A DNA stretch of 64,000 nt from Alphaproteobacteria bacterium (GTDB lineage Bacteria; Pseudomonadota; Alphaproteobacteria; Reyranellales; Reyranellaceae), in contig JAFKFK010000011.1 in NCBI GenBank assembly GCA_017307275.1, forward strand, positions 1 to 64,000, given 5' to 3'. This document shows, piece by piece, positions 1-8,415 of this stretch. The translations under genes and the position numbers were made by a program. The first letter of the stretch is position 1; every line of letters begins with the position of its first letter. The notes beneath the pieces are model-generated. The model had not been told where the DNA came from and searched no databases. It saw nothing but the letters and a program-made list of their open reading frames with translations.

Positions 1-183
1 CTTCCTCGCGGGCTTTACAAGGTTTCTCGCGATCGCGCGACGCGCCCCATCGTTTGTGACGGCGCCTCATCCCGAGACAATCCCCAGGACAAGAGCCGTC
101 CCAGCCGCGCGCGGGAACGGGCCAAAAGCCGCCACAGATGCGCGTGCCTGAGAAGGCATGCCGGCGGCAAGTTAGGATTTTGA
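1..183. other. Upstream region of the helicase gene
   Basis: GC-rich non-coding leader, or possibly the edge of a gene outside the window. I see no convincing reading frame, tRNA or terminator. Just before the helicase GTG there is only an AGGA-like stretch (about 174-177), so the ribosome site is weak. A long leader could reflect cold-shock or post-transcriptional control of the helicase, but nothing in the sequence proves it. Confidence 0.3.
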
Positions 184-2067
184 GTGAGTGACGTTACTTT
201 TGCGGATCTCGGACTGGCCGAGCCGCTGCTGCGTGCGTTGAACGCAGCGAACTACACCCATCCCACGCCGATCCAGGCGCGCACGATCCCTGCATTGCTG
301 CAGGGTCGCGACGTGCTGGGCATCGCCCAGACGGGCACCGGCAAGACGGCGGCCTTCGCGCTGCCCGTGCTGCAGCACCTCTCCTCGTCGAACGAACGCG
401 CCCAGCCCCGGAGCCCGCGCGCCCTCGTTCTGGCGCCGACCCGCGAGCTGGCGGTGCAGATCGCGCGCAGCTTCGACACCTACGGCCGCGGCCTTGGCCT
501 CAAGCTCGCCACCGTCGTGGGCGGCCTGGGCTATGGCCGTCAGATCGAGACCCTGGCGCGCGGCGTCGACATCCTCGTCGCCACGCCGGGCCGTCTGCTC
601 GATCTGGTCGACCGCGGTAACGTGAAGCTCGGCAACGTGACGTTCTTCGTCCTCGACGAAGCCGACCGCATGTTCGACATGGGCTTCATCCGCGACGTGC
701 GCCGCATCGCCGGGTCGGTCTCCAAGAACCGCCAGACGCTGCTGTTCTCGGCCACCATGCCGAGCGACATCGCCAAGCTGTCGTCGGAGATCCTGACGAA
801 TCCCGAGAAGGTCGAGATCGCGCCGCAGGGCCGCACCGTCGACCGGATCGACCAGCGCGTCTATTTCGTGAACGCTGCCAACAAGCGTGCGCTACTCAGC
901 CACCTTCTGTCGGACAGCGCGCTCGAGCGCGTCATCGTCTTCACCCGCACCAAGCGGGGCGCCAACCGCGTCGCCGAGGCGCTTGAGGATCGCGGCGTAC
1001 GCTCCGAGGCGATCCACGGCAACAAGTCACAGAACGCCCGTCAGAAGGCGCTCGAGAACTTCAGCCGCGGCAAGGCCCGCGTGCTGGTCGCCACCGATCT
1101 CGCCTCGCGCGGCATCGACGTGAACGGCGTGACCCACGTCATCAACTTCGAGCTGCCGGCGGATGCCGAGAGCTACGTCCATCGCATCGGCCGCACCGCG
1201 CGCGCCGGCGCTTCGGGCATCGCGATCTCGTTCTGCGACGGCAGCGAGCGCGGCCAGCTCAAGGGCATCGAGCGGCTGACCAACCAGCGTCTCTCCGTGG
1301 TGCCGACGCCTGCCAACGAGGACATGCCGGCTGCACCGCCGCCGCGTGCCCGCAGCGAGAGCGACGACCGCGACGATCGAGGCGACGAGCGTCCGCGCGA
1401 ACATCGTGGCCCGCGCGGCGGCCGTCCCGGCGGCGGCCCCGGCCGTCACCGTTCGTTCGGCGATCGTGCCCATCACGACCGCACGCGCGGCGACCGTCCG
1501 CCGATGCATGCCGAGCACCAGTTCCGCGACGGCGATTATCGCGACGCCCCCAAGGGTGATCGTTCCTATGGCGAGCGTTCACACGGCGAGCGCCCGCAGG
1601 GTGATCGTTCCTATGGTGATCGCGCCCATGGTGAGCGTTCCTACGGCGACCGTTCCTATGGCGATCGTCCTCGCGGTGATCGCCCGCACCATGGCCGCCC
1701 GCAGGGTGAGCGCTCCTATGGCGACCGCCCGCGTGGTGACCGTCCTCACGGCGATCGTCCCCACGGTGATCGCCCGCAAGGCGATCGTCCCTACGGCGAC
1801 CGGCCGCGTTCGTTCGACGACCGTCCTCGCCATAATGGCGGCGGCCACCACGCCCACCGTCCTCATGGTGATCGTCCCCATGGCGATCGTCCGCAAGGCG
1901 ACCGTCCCTACGGTGACCGCGCGCAAGGTGACCGTCCCCACGGCGATCGCCCGCCGCAAGGCGACCGCCCCTACGGTGACCGGCCGCAGGGCCCGCGCCC
2001 TCAGTGGAAGGGCCGTCGCTTCGGCGGTGGAGGCGGTGGTGGTCGCGGCCGAGGCCGCGCCGCCTAG
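184..2067 (+). CDS. rhlE: DEAD-box ATP-dependent RNA helicase with long GDRPX-repeat tail
   Basis: ATP-dependent RNA helicase of the RhlE type, expected to remodel structured RNA in ribosome assembly, mRNA decay or cold adaptation in the cytoplasm. The two RecA-like domains fill residues 1 to about 375: Q-motif region ending PTPIQ, Walker A AQTGTGKT (48-55), PTRELA, DEAD (158-161), SAT, and motif [12 protein letters not shown] (333-342). From about residue 385 the protein becomes a charged, disordered RGG/GDRP-rich tail; residues 458-601 are near-continuous five-residue repeats ([15 protein letters not shown]), and the end is a Gly/Arg stretch. The start is GTG at 184. At 627 residues it is far longer than core RhlE because of the tail. 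The gene stands alone and its stop overlaps the convergent downstream gene. The family is sure; the RhlE name is less so. Confidence 0.95.
   Translation: MSDVTFADLGLAEPLLRALNAANYTHPTPIQARTIPALLQGRDVLGIAQTGTGKTAAFALPVLQHLSSSNERAQPRSPRALVLAPTRELAVQIARSFDTYGRGLGLKLATVVGGLGYGRQIETLARGVDILVATPGRLLDLVDRGNVKLGNVTFFVLDEADRMFDMGFIRDVRRIAGSVSKNRQTLLFSATMPSDIAKLSSEILTNPEKVEIAPQGRTVDRIDQRVYFVNAANKRALLSHLLSDSALERVIVFTRTKRGANRVAEALEDRGVRSEAIHGNKSQNARQKALENFSRGKARVLVATDLASRGIDVNGVTHVINFELPADAESYVHRIGRTARAGASGIAISFCDGSERGQLKGIERLTNQRLSVVPTPANEDMPAAPPPRARSESDDRDDRGDERPREHRGPRGGRPGGGPGRHRSFGDRAHHDRTRGDRPPMHAEHQFRDGDYRDAPKGDRSYGERSHGERPQGDRSYGDRAHGERSYGDRSYGDRPRGDRPHHGRPQGERSYGDRPRGDRPHGDRPHGDRPQGDRPYGDRPRSFDDRPRHNGGGHHAHRPHGDRPHGDRPQGDRPYGDRAQGDRPHGDRPPQGDRPYGDRPQGPRPQWKGRRFGGGGGGGRGRGRAA
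1555..1986 (+). repeat. 15-base tandem repeats encoding the GDRPX tail
   Basis: Degenerate tandem repeat with a 15-base period inside the helicase gene. Each unit encodes Gly-Asp/Glu-Arg-Pro/Ser-X, with X mostly His, Gln, Tyr or Arg. Synonymous codon variation between units (for example ggtgatcgt against ggcgaccgt) shows the array has diverged at DNA level while the peptide is kept. It is interrupted once near 1807-1857 by a His/Gly-rich segment. Arg-rich low-complexity tails of this kind bind RNA in other DEAD-box proteins; that function is inferred here. Confidence 0.9.
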
Positions 2068-2993
2068 ATAATTCCTTCCTCCCGGAAGATTTCCAGGCAC
2101 TTGGAAAGAGCGCGCTCGTATCGGGCGCGCTCTTTTGCCATGGAGGCGTCGTCCCAATCGAAGAAGCCGCCCTTGGTCTTGAATCCGATGCGGCCCTCGT
2201 CGACGTTGCGCTGCAGGACCGGTGGCGGACCATCGGCATTCGTAAGGTCGGGCCAGATGATCTTGGCGACGGCGCAGGTCGTGTCCCAGCCCGAATGTTC
2301 CTTCTGGGTGATCGGGCCGGCCGCGGCGTAGCGGAAGCCGAAGGAGAGCCGCACGGTCGCGTCGATATCCTCCGGCGAGGCCACGCCCTGCTCGATCAGC
2401 CACAGTGCCTCGCGCATCAGGGCGCCCTGGATGCGGTTGCCCAGGAAGCCAATCACGTCCTTCTTCACCTGCACCGGCCGCTTGCCGAGCGCGCGCATGA
2501 TTTCGCCGACCTGCTCGGCGAGCGCCACGTCGGTGTGAACGGAGCGCACCACCTCGACCAGCGGGATGAGATGCGCCGGCATGAAGAAGTGCAGGCCCAT
2601 CATGCGGCTTTGCGTCTTCAGGCCCTTGCCGATCTCGCTGATCGGAAAGCTCGACGAGTTCGAGGTCAGCGGCACGCCCGGCTTGGAGAACTTCTCCATG
2701 TCGGCAAAGAGCTTCTGCTTCAGCGCAAGATCTTCCGTCACCGTCTCGACGACGAGGTCGATCTTGGCCCACGGCGCTTCCTCGAGCGTCGCCCAGGCGG
2801 CGAGGCCCGACACGTCCTCCGGCTTGCCCATAGCCTTCAATGCCCGGGCTGTTGCCGCCGGCAGACCGTCGCGCGTCGAGGCCGACCGCGACACGACGTC
2901 CACCTTCCAGCCGCCGGCCAGGAACATGGCGATGATTCCAACGCCCATTGTGCCTCCGCCCAGCACCAGAGCATGACGTTCGCTTTGCGGCAT
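2064..2993 (-). CDS. 3-hydroxyacyl-CoA dehydrogenase family protein (L-carnitine dehydrogenase-like)
   Basis: NAD-dependent oxidation of a 3-hydroxyacyl-CoA or related 3-hydroxy compound to the 3-oxo product. It has an N-terminal Rossmann domain opening with VLGGGTMGVGI, then the SSFPIS substrate region, GLHFFMPAHLIPLVEVV carrying the family His, and a helical C-terminal dimerisation domain from about residue 185 (IGFLGNRIQ, FGFRYAAAGP). At 309 residues it is the usual two-domain length. ATG at 2993 was chosen over an upstream in-frame start because GGGAGGA lies 7 bases before it. It is divergent from the crotonase gene with under 80 bases between, so they may share a promoter region and a beta-oxidation-like pathway. 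Substrate cannot be read from sequence; the small size fits 3-hydroxybutyryl-CoA or carnitine-type dehydrogenases. Confidence 0.88.
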   Translation of the reverse strand: MPQSERHALVLGGGTMGVGIIAMFLAGGWKVDVVSRSASTRDGLPAATARALKAMGKPEDVSGLAAWATLEEAPWAKIDLVVETVTEDLALKQKLFADMEKFSKPGVPLTSNSSSFPISEIGKGLKTQSRMMGLHFFMPAHLIPLVEVVRSVHTDVALAEQVGEIMRALGKRPVQVKKDVIGFLGNRIQGALMREALWLIEQGVASPEDIDATVRLSFGFRYAAAGPITQKEHSGWDTTCAVAKIIWPDLTNADGPPPVLQRNVDEGRIGFKTKGGFFDWDDASMAKERARYERALSKCLEIFREEGII

Positions 2994-3072
2994 TTTGCGT
3001 CCTCCCGTATCGACGAAGGCCCCGGCGGCGGGGCAATATCCCGGCTCACTTATAGCCTCCGGGGGAATGATT

Positions 3073-3849
3073 ATGAGCGGCACCTATAACGATATCGGCG
3101 TCAGCAGCGAAGGTCATGTCGGTGTCGTCGAGATTCAGCGGCCGCCGCACAACTTCTTCGACAATTCGCTGATCAACCAGATCGCCGACGCCTTCGAGGC
3201 ATTCGACCGCGACGTCAACATCCGCTCCTACGTGCTGTGCGCGCAGGGCAAGTCGTTCTGCGCCGGCGCCGATTTCCAGAACCGTCCGAGCACCGGCAGC
3301 GCGGCCGAGAGCGGCAAGCACCTCTACAAGGAAGCGACCCGTCTGTTCCGCTCCAAGAAGCCGAGCATCGCTGCCGTGCAAGGACCGGCGATTGGCGGTG
3401 GCCTCGGCCTCGCGGTCATGCCGGACTTCCGCGTCACCTGCGCCGAAGCGCGCTTCGCGGCCAACTTCACGCGGCTCGGCTTCCATCCCGGTTTCTCGCT
3501 CACCTTTACGCTTCCGCGTCTGATCGGCCAGCAGAAGGCCAACCTGATGTTCTACACGGGCCGTCGCATCGGCGGTGAGCAGGCTGTCGAATGGGGCCTG
3601 GCCGACGTGCTGGTGCCGCTTGCCGACGTGCGCAAGGCGGCGATGGACCTCGCTAAGGAAATCGCCGAAGGCGCGCCGCTCGCCGTGCAGTCGACGCGCG
3701 AGACCATGCGCCGCGGCTACGCCGATGCCGCCGAAGTCGCGACCGAGCGCGAGCTGGTCGAGCAGGACTGGAACCGCAAGACCGAAGACTTCAAGGAAGG
3801 CATCAAGTCCTACGCGGAGAAGCGCGTCGGCAACTTCAAGGGCCGCTGA
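3073..3849 (+). CDS. Crotonase/enoyl-CoA hydratase family protein lacking the usual catalytic glutamates
   Basis: Crotonase-fold acyl-CoA enzyme of 258 residues. The oxyanion-hole and CoA-binding signature is present (SFCAGADF, then AAVQGPAIGGGLGLAV). The positions that hold the two catalytic Glu of enoyl-CoA hydratase are Gly (in GGGLGLAV) and a hydrophobic or Asn residue (in FAANFTRLGFHPG) by my eye alignment. Hydration by the standard mechanism is therefore doubtful; isomerase, thioesterase or another crotonase chemistry is possible. Of two nearby in-frame ATGs, the one at 3073 is 6 bases after GGGGGA, while the one at 3067 is too close. It is followed 7 bases later by an SDR gene, so the two are probably co-transcribed. 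Family confident, reaction unknown. Confidence 0.88.
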   Translation: MSGTYNDIGVSSEGHVGVVEIQRPPHNFFDNSLINQIADAFEAFDRDVNIRSYVLCAQGKSFCAGADFQNRPSTGSAAESGKHLYKEATRLFRSKKPSIAAVQGPAIGGGLGLAVMPDFRVTCAEARFAANFTRLGFHPGFSLTFTLPRLIGQQKANLMFYTGRRIGGEQAVEWGLADVLVPLADVRKAAMDLAKEIAEGAPLAVQSTRETMRRGYADAAEVATERELVEQDWNRKTEDFKEGIKSYAEKRVGNFKGR

Positions 3850-3856
3850 GTCCATC

Positions 3857-4660
3857 ATGGGACAGGTCTCGGGCAAGGTCGCCGTTGTCACCGGTGGCGC
3901 GTCGGGCATTGGCGAGGCCTGTGCCGAAACGCTGGCGCGCGAAGGCGCGTCGGTTCTCATCACCGATATCGACGACGCGCTGGGCAAGGGCGTCGTCGAG
4001 CGCATCACGAAGGCGGGCGGCAAGGCGCATTATCAGCGGCATGACGTGCGCGATGAAGCGGCGTGGCCCGGCATCGTTGCCGATGCCGAGAAGCGCTTTG
4101 GCCGTCTCGACATCATGGTGGCCAACGCCGGCATCGGCGTCATGGCACCGATCGAGACCATGACGCTTGCCGACTGGCAGCGTCAGCAGGCGATCAACCT
4201 CGACGGTGTGTTCCTGTCGATCAAGCACTCGATCCCGGCGATGCGACGGGCCGGCGGTGGCTCGATCGTGTTGATGTCGTCGATTGCCGGTCTGCGCGGC
4301 GCGCCCGGGCTTGCGGCCTATTCCGCGACCAAGGGCGGCGTGCGGCTGCTCGCCAAGTCGGTGGCGCTCGAACATGCCGCCGACAACATCCGCTGCAATT
4401 CGGTGCATCCCGGCATTATCGCCACGCCGATCTGGGGCAAGATCCCGACCGGCGCCGAAGGCAATCGCCGCAACGCACCGATCGATCCCAAGGAGCGCGC
4501 CGCGATTGCCGTGCCGCTCACACGCGTCGGCGAAGCGCAGGATATCGCCAACGGCGTCCTCTTCCTCTGCACCGAGGCCGCGAACTACATGACCGGCCAG
4601 GAACTGGTGATCGACGGCGGCATGACCGCCGGCGGCCGTGCCCCGCCGCGTCAGCAATAA
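3857..4660 (+). CDS. SDR family NAD(P)-dependent oxidoreductase
   Basis: Classical short-chain dehydrogenase/reductase, 267 residues. Visible motifs are the cofactor loop TGGASGIG near residue 12, ANAGIG, the catalytic Ser in LMSSIAG, and the YSATK catalytic pair followed by the HPGIIATP loop. The C-terminal YMTGQELVIDGG is typical. An acidic residue after the second strand (TDIDD) favours NAD over NADP. It begins 7 bases after the crotonase stop, so it probably acts on the same acyl or hydroxyacyl intermediate. Substrate is not predictable. Confidence 0.92.
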   Translation: MGQVSGKVAVVTGGASGIGEACAETLAREGASVLITDIDDALGKGVVERITKAGGKAHYQRHDVRDEAAWPGIVADAEKRFGRLDIMVANAGIGVMAPIETMTLADWQRQQAINLDGVFLSIKHSIPAMRRAGGGSIVLMSSIAGLRGAPGLAAYSATKGGVRLLAKSVALEHAADNIRCNSVHPGIIATPIWGKIPTGAEGNRRNAPIDPKERAAIAVPLTRVGEAQDIANGVLFLCTEAANYMTGQELVIDGGMTAGGRAPPRQQ

Positions 4661-4677
4661 CGAAAGAACAATCGACC

Positions 4678-5073
4678 TTGGGCAACGCGGGCGCCAAAGG
4701 ATGGATTGTCGTGGCGGCATTGAGTGCCGCTATTGCGATTGCTGTCGGTGCCTTCGCCGCCCATGGCCTCGATCTCGGGACTGAAGCTGGCCGCAAGGCG
4801 CGGGACTGGCTGCAGACCGGCACCCAGTACGAGATGATCCATGCGCTGGCGATCCTCGCCGTCGCCGCCCTCTCGGGGAAGCTGAACGGCAGGCTCGCGG
4901 TCAATGCTCAGATCCTGTTCCTGTTGGGCAGCATTCTGTTTCCCGGCGCGCTCTACAGCCTGGCCTTCAGTGGCCCGCGATGGTTCGGTGCCGTCGCGCC
5001 GATTGGCGGTCTGGCCTTCATCGCGGGTTGGATCGCCCTTGCTCTGGCTGCTCTGATGAAATCAGAGCGCTGA
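4678..5073 (+). CDS. DUF423 family small membrane protein
   Basis: Integral inner-membrane protein of about 131 residues with four hydrophobic segments. It matches the DUF423 (YgdD/TMEM256-like) family by its AVGAFAAHGL motif, the internal TGTQYEMIHALAIL segment, and the GxRWFGAVAPIGG stretch near the end. The function of this family is unknown. The most likely start is TTG at 4678, which gives the usual family length; there is no strong ribosome site, so the start is uncertain. The gene follows the SDR by 17 bases and ends 2 bases before the convergent CinA-type gene. Confidence 0.82.
   Translation: MGNAGAKGWIVVAALSAAIAIAVGAFAAHGLDLGTEAGRKARDWLQTGTQYEMIHALAILAVAALSGKLNGRLAVNAQILFLLGSILFPGALYSLAFSGPRWFGAVAPIGGLAFIAGWIALALAALMKSER
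5050..5068. terminator. Hairpin at the end of the DUF423 gene
   Basis: Perfect 8-base inverted repeat GCTCTGAT / ATCAGAGC with a 3-base GAA loop, lying inside the last codons of the DUF423 gene just before two convergent stop codons. It could act as a bidirectional terminator for the pair. There is no T-tract, so intrinsic termination is only moderately supported. Confidence 0.4.
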
Positions 5074-5075
5074 TC

Positions 5076-5558
5076 TCAAGAAAGCTGCTCGTCCATCAGC
5101 TTGAGCGCTTCGGCCGCGAAGGCGCGCATGTTGGCGACGCGATCGCCTGAGCCGGTGCGCAAGGTGCGCGCGATGCTGCCCTTGGGGCCGACCACGGCGA
5201 CGCAGGTATGGCCCGAGGGATCGCCATAGGAATTGCCGGTCGGACCGGCCGCGCCTGTTTCGGCGAGACCCCAGGTCGTCTTCAACCGTTCGCGCACATG
5301 TTCGGCCGCCAGCAAAGCCCACGGCTCGGAGGAGGAACGCACACCGGCACGCTTCTCGCGCGGGACGGCCAGGAAGGCGTCGCCGGCCGGTCGCGTGTAG
5401 ACCACCGCGCCTCCCATGAAGTAGGCCGACGCGCCCGGCACGGCCAACAGGGCGGCGGAGACGAGGCCGCCGGCCGACGATTCGGAAATGCCGATCGTCT
5501 CTTTGCGCGCCTTCAGTTTCTCGCCCACCTTCTGGGCCAGCGGCAGCAGCGAATCCAT
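5076..5558 (-). CDS. pncC: CinA C-terminal domain family protein (nicotinamide-nucleotide amidohydrolase)
   Basis: Stand-alone CinA C-domain of 160 residues. This family includes PncC, which hydrolyses NMN to nicotinate mononucleotide in the pyridine nucleotide salvage cycle. Characteristic motifs are ISESSAGGLVSAALLAVPGAS near the N-terminus and LAETGAAGPTGN with the GHTCVAV strand. ATG at 5558 is used; the longer upstream extension overlaps the neighbouring gene. It lies 5 bases downstream of the DOPA-dioxygenase-like gene on the same strand, making a two-gene unit. Family is clear; PncC activity is inferred from better-studied members. Confidence 0.85.
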   Translation of the reverse strand: MDSLLPLAQKVGEKLKARKETIGISESSAGGLVSAALLAVPGASAYFMGGAVVYTRPAGDAFLAVPREKRAGVRSSSEPWALLAAEHVRERLKTTWGLAETGAAGPTGNSYGDPSGHTCVAVVGPKGSIARTLRTGSGDRVANMRAFAAEALKLMDEQLS

Positions 5559-5563
5559 GGGGC

Positions 5564-5908
5564 TCAATTCCCTTTCGTGAAAATGTCGAGGACCAGCGGC
5601 TCTTGCCGGCCCATCCAGATCGCGCGATCGCGATGGTCCTCGAGATCGTGCCCGGTGTTGGGATGAATGAAAACCGTTAGATCGCCGCGGTTGAGCGTCA
5701 ACCACGAGAGCAGCGGCTCGAACTGCTCGTTCTTGAAAGCGACCTGATAGCTGAAGCGCGGATGCGGTCCGACCGGCCTCTCGTGGAAGCGGCCCATCTC
5801 GATGGTGAATTTCTGCTCGATCTTTTCGCGTAGCGCTCGGGCGGCCTCGGCCGACGCCGTGTCGAAATACACGTGGGCGTGCCAGTCCTTGATTTGTAAG
5901 GTTTCCAT
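5564..5908 (-). CDS. DOPA 4,5-dioxygenase family protein
   Basis: Small (114-residue) protein of the DOPA 4,5-dioxygenase family, vicinal-oxygen-chelate-like extradiol dioxygenases first known from fungal betalain synthesis but widespread in bacteria, where the substrate is usually unknown. The family pattern is clear: DWHAHVYFD with paired His near the N-terminus, the GRFHERPVGPHP segment, and VFIHPNTGHDLEDH with further candidate metal ligands. ATG at 5908 has AGGGACA upstream. It sits directly before the CinA-domain gene and is divergent from the acyl-CoA dehydrogenase pair. Extradiol activity is inferred. Confidence 0.85.
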   Translation of the reverse strand: METLQIKDWHAHVYFDTASAEAARALREKIEQKFTIEMGRFHERPVGPHPRFSYQVAFKNEQFEPLLSWLTLNRGDLTVFIHPNTGHDLEDHRDRAIWMGRQEPLVLDIFTKGN

Positions 5909-5992
5909 GGTTGTCCCTATCTCGCTCTCAACCCGCATGCCGGAACCCTAAGCCGTTCCCCGATGGGAGCAAGCTTGCTAGGCTTAGGCATC

Positions 5993-7117
5993 ATGAACTT
6001 CGATTTTTCCGACGACCAGAAGCTGCTCAAGGAGCAGGTTCGCAAATTCCTCGCCGACAAGTGCCCCACCAAAGTGGTGCGGCGCGTGCTCGACGGCAAT
6101 GAGACTCATGCGGAAGACGTGTGGAAGGGCCTCGTCGATCTCGGCGTGCCGGCCACCGGCATTCCCGAGGCGTATGGCGGCCTGGGCCTCTCGCCGCTGG
6201 AGGTCTGCGTCATCGCCGAGGAGATCGGCCGCGCTGCGGCGCCCGTGCCGTTCGACTCTTCGGTCGTGCTGGCGACGGAAGCGCTGAAGCTCGCGGGCTC
6301 GGAAGCGCAGAAGAAGAAATGGCTGACGGCGCTGGCCGAGGGCAAGGCAATCGGCACGCTCGCCATCGCCGAAGGTGCGCAGCCGCCCAAGCCGCGCAGC
6401 ATCCGCACGACCTTCGGCAACGGCCGTCTCAACGGCAAGAAGGTGCCGGTGGCGGACGGCGAGGCGGCGACCTTTGCCATCGCTTTGGCCAACACCGGTG
6501 GCAGCGGCGATCGCGCCGTGTCGTTGGTGATCGTCGATCTCAGCCAGGCAGCCGTCGCCAAGAAGCGGGTCGAGACGATCGATCCGGCACGCAAGCATGC
6601 CGAGCTCACCTTCACGGATGCCAACGCAGAACTGCTCGGCGCCGAAGGCGAGGGCTGGAGCCTGCTCGAACGGCTCTACGATGCCGCGGCAGTTTACTTC
6701 GCCTTTGCACAGGTGGGCGGCGCCGAAGCCGCGATGTGGATGGCGCGTGACTACGCCCTGCAGCGTCAGGCCTTCGGCCGCGCCATCGCCTCCTATCAGG
6801 CGATCAAGCACAAGCTGGCGGACTGCTACGTCAAGCTCGAGCTGGCGCGCTCCAACGCCTACTACGGCGCAATGATGCTGACCGAGGGCGGCGCCGACCT
6901 GCCGCTCGCCGCTGCCGCGGCGCGCATCGCCGCGACCGACGCCTACGACTTCGCCGCCAAGGAGAACATCCAGACCCACGGCGGTATCGGCTTCACCTGG
7001 GAAGCCGACACGCAGTTCCATTACCGCCGCTCGCGCGTCATGGCGCTGTCGCTCGGCGGCCCGATGGCCTGGAAGGACAAGCTGGTGAGCCGTCTCGAAC
7101 AGAAGAACGCGGCCTAG
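5993..7117 (+). CDS. Acyl-CoA dehydrogenase family protein (first of a pair)
   Basis: FAD-dependent acyl-CoA dehydrogenase, 374 residues, with N-terminal helical, middle beta and C-terminal helical domains. Recognisable parts are FDFSDDQKLLKEQVRKFL at the start, GIPEAYGGLGLSPLE, and RQAFGRAIASYQAIKHKLAD then THGGIGFTWE in the C-terminal domain. No YEGT-type catalytic Glu motif is visible. It is followed 9 bases later by a second acyl-CoA dehydrogenase. Adjacent divergent paralogues of this kind form alpha2-beta2 enzymes in steroid or branched-chain CoA oxidation, which is a reasonable inference here. The start at 5993 has only a weak AGGC upstream. Confidence 0.92.
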   Translation: MNFDFSDDQKLLKEQVRKFLADKCPTKVVRRVLDGNETHAEDVWKGLVDLGVPATGIPEAYGGLGLSPLEVCVIAEEIGRAAAPVPFDSSVVLATEALKLAGSEAQKKKWLTALAEGKAIGTLAIAEGAQPPKPRSIRTTFGNGRLNGKKVPVADGEAATFAIALANTGGSGDRAVSLVIVDLSQAAVAKKRVETIDPARKHAELTFTDANAELLGAEGEGWSLLERLYDAAAVYFAFAQVGGAEAAMWMARDYALQRQAFGRAIASYQAIKHKLADCYVKLELARSNAYYGAMMLTEGGADLPLAAAAARIAATDAYDFAAKENIQTHGGIGFTWEADTQFHYRRSRVMALSLGGPMAWKDKLVSRLEQKNAA

Positions 7118-7126
7118 GAGCGAACG

Positions 7127-8350
7127 ATGGACTTCAACGATACCCCCGAAGAAGCCGCCTTCCGTAAGGAAGTGCGCACCTGGCTCGAAGCCAATGCCAC
7201 GCGCAAGAGCGACGACACGCAGAGCTTCCGCGCGCGCAACGACGATCCCGGCCTGCTCGTCAAAGCCAAGGAGTGGCAGGACAAGAAGGCCAAGGCAGGT
7301 TATGCGCGCATCACCTGGCCGAAAGAGTTCGGTGGCCGTGGCGCTTCGCCGATCCTGCAGGTGATCTACCAGCAGGAAGAAGCCAACTACCTGGTGCCGC
7401 TGGGCTTCTTCGATATCGGCCTCGGTATGTGCATCCCGACCATGATGGCCTATGCCAGCCCCGAGCACCTCAAGCGCTACGTGAAGCCCGCGCTGCACGG
7501 TCAGGAAGTGTGGTGCCAGCTCTTCTCCGAGCCGGCCGCCGGGTCCGACGTGGCCGGCATCCGCACCAAGGCCGAGCGCGACGGCGACGACTGGGTGATC
7601 AACGGCCAGAAGGTCTGGACCTCGGGCGCGCATTACTCGGACTTCGGCATCGTCATCACCCGCACCGATCCGAACGTGCCCAAGCATTCGGGCCTCACCA
7701 TGTTCTTCCTCGACATGAAGAGCCCCGGTGTCGAAGTGCGGCCGATCAAGCAGATGTCGGGCGGCGCCAACTTCAACGAGGTGTTCTTCACCAACGTGCG
7801 CATCCCCGACAGCCAGCGGCTGGGCAAGGTGGGCGAGGGCTGGAAGGCTGCTCTCACGACCTTGATGAACGAGCGCCTGGCCGTCGGCCTGCCGTCGGGC
7901 GGCCTCGACATCGACGAGCTGATGGAACTGGCGCGCGACACCGACCTCGAGGATGGGCCGGCGATCCGCAACCAGACGGTCCGCAGCAAGATCGCCGAGT
8001 GGTACGTCCAGCAGCAGGGGCTGAAGCTGACGCGCTACCGCACCCTGACCGCGCTCTCCAAGGGCCAGACGCCGGGACCGGAATCCTCGATCATCAAGAT
8101 CGTGGCAGCCCCCAAGATGCAGGACATGGGCGCTTTCGCCATGGAGCTGATGGGCCCGGCCGGTATCATGAAGGAGGAGATCCCGCACGCCGGTGGTTTC
8201 CAGGCACAGTGGATCGGCGGCGCCGGCTTCCGCATTGCCGGTGGCACCGACGAAATCCTGCGCAACATCGTGGCCGAGCGTGTGCTGGGCATGCCTGCCG
8301 ACGTCCGTGTCGACAAGGACATTCCGTTCAATCAGCTCGGAAAGAAGTAA
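7127..8350 (+). CDS. Acyl-CoA dehydrogenase family protein (second of a pair)
   Basis: FAD-dependent acyl-CoA dehydrogenase of 407 residues, a different subfamily from its upstream neighbour. Motifs include WPKEFGGRGASPILQVI, the flavin/substrate segment QLFSEPAAGSDVAGI, GQKVWTSGA, and the C-terminal GGTDEILRNIVAERVLG. It starts 9 bases after the first dehydrogenase with AGGAGCGA before the ATG, so the two are certainly co-transcribed and probably form one hetero-oligomer. The substrate class is unknown; no thiolase or ligase is adjacent. A strong palindromic terminator follows. Confidence 0.93.
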   Translation: MDFNDTPEEAAFRKEVRTWLEANATRKSDDTQSFRARNDDPGLLVKAKEWQDKKAKAGYARITWPKEFGGRGASPILQVIYQQEEANYLVPLGFFDIGLGMCIPTMMAYASPEHLKRYVKPALHGQEVWCQLFSEPAAGSDVAGIRTKAERDGDDWVINGQKVWTSGAHYSDFGIVITRTDPNVPKHSGLTMFFLDMKSPGVEVRPIKQMSGGANFNEVFFTNVRIPDSQRLGKVGEGWKAALTTLMNERLAVGLPSGGLDIDELMELARDTDLEDGPAIRNQTVRSKIAEWYVQQQGLKLTRYRTLTALSKGQTPGPESSIIKIVAAPKMQDMGAFAMELMGPAGIMKEEIPHAGGFQAQWIGGAGFRIAGGTDEILRNIVAERVLGMPADVRVDKDIPFNQLGKK

Positions 8351-8373
8351 GCGCCTTCATAGGCGTCAGGGCA

Positions 8374-8404
8374 CCTCCCCTTCGCGGAGTCCGCGAAGGG
8401 GAGG
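8374..8404. terminator. Bidirectional intrinsic terminator
   Basis: Near-perfect 15-base inverted repeat: left arm 8374-8388 (CCTCCCCTTCGCGGA), right arm 8390-8404, with a minimal loop. It sits between the convergent acyl-CoA dehydrogenase and tctC genes and can terminate both. No long T-tract is present, as is common in GC-rich genomes. Confidence 0.7.
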
Positions 8405-8415
8405 GGTTCATGACC

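Noticed and set aside
1555..1986. Possible CRISPR-like array
   Set aside because: Units are 15 bases, directly adjacent with no spacers, in frame and coding for the helicase tail.
1259..2239. Minus-strand Arg/His-rich frame in the helicase repeat region
   Set aside because: Generated by the 15-base tandem repeats being open in several frames.
5984..8188. Minus-strand frame of about 730 codons opposite the two acyl-CoA dehydrogenases
   Set aside because: Shadow frame without recognisable domains or ribosome site.
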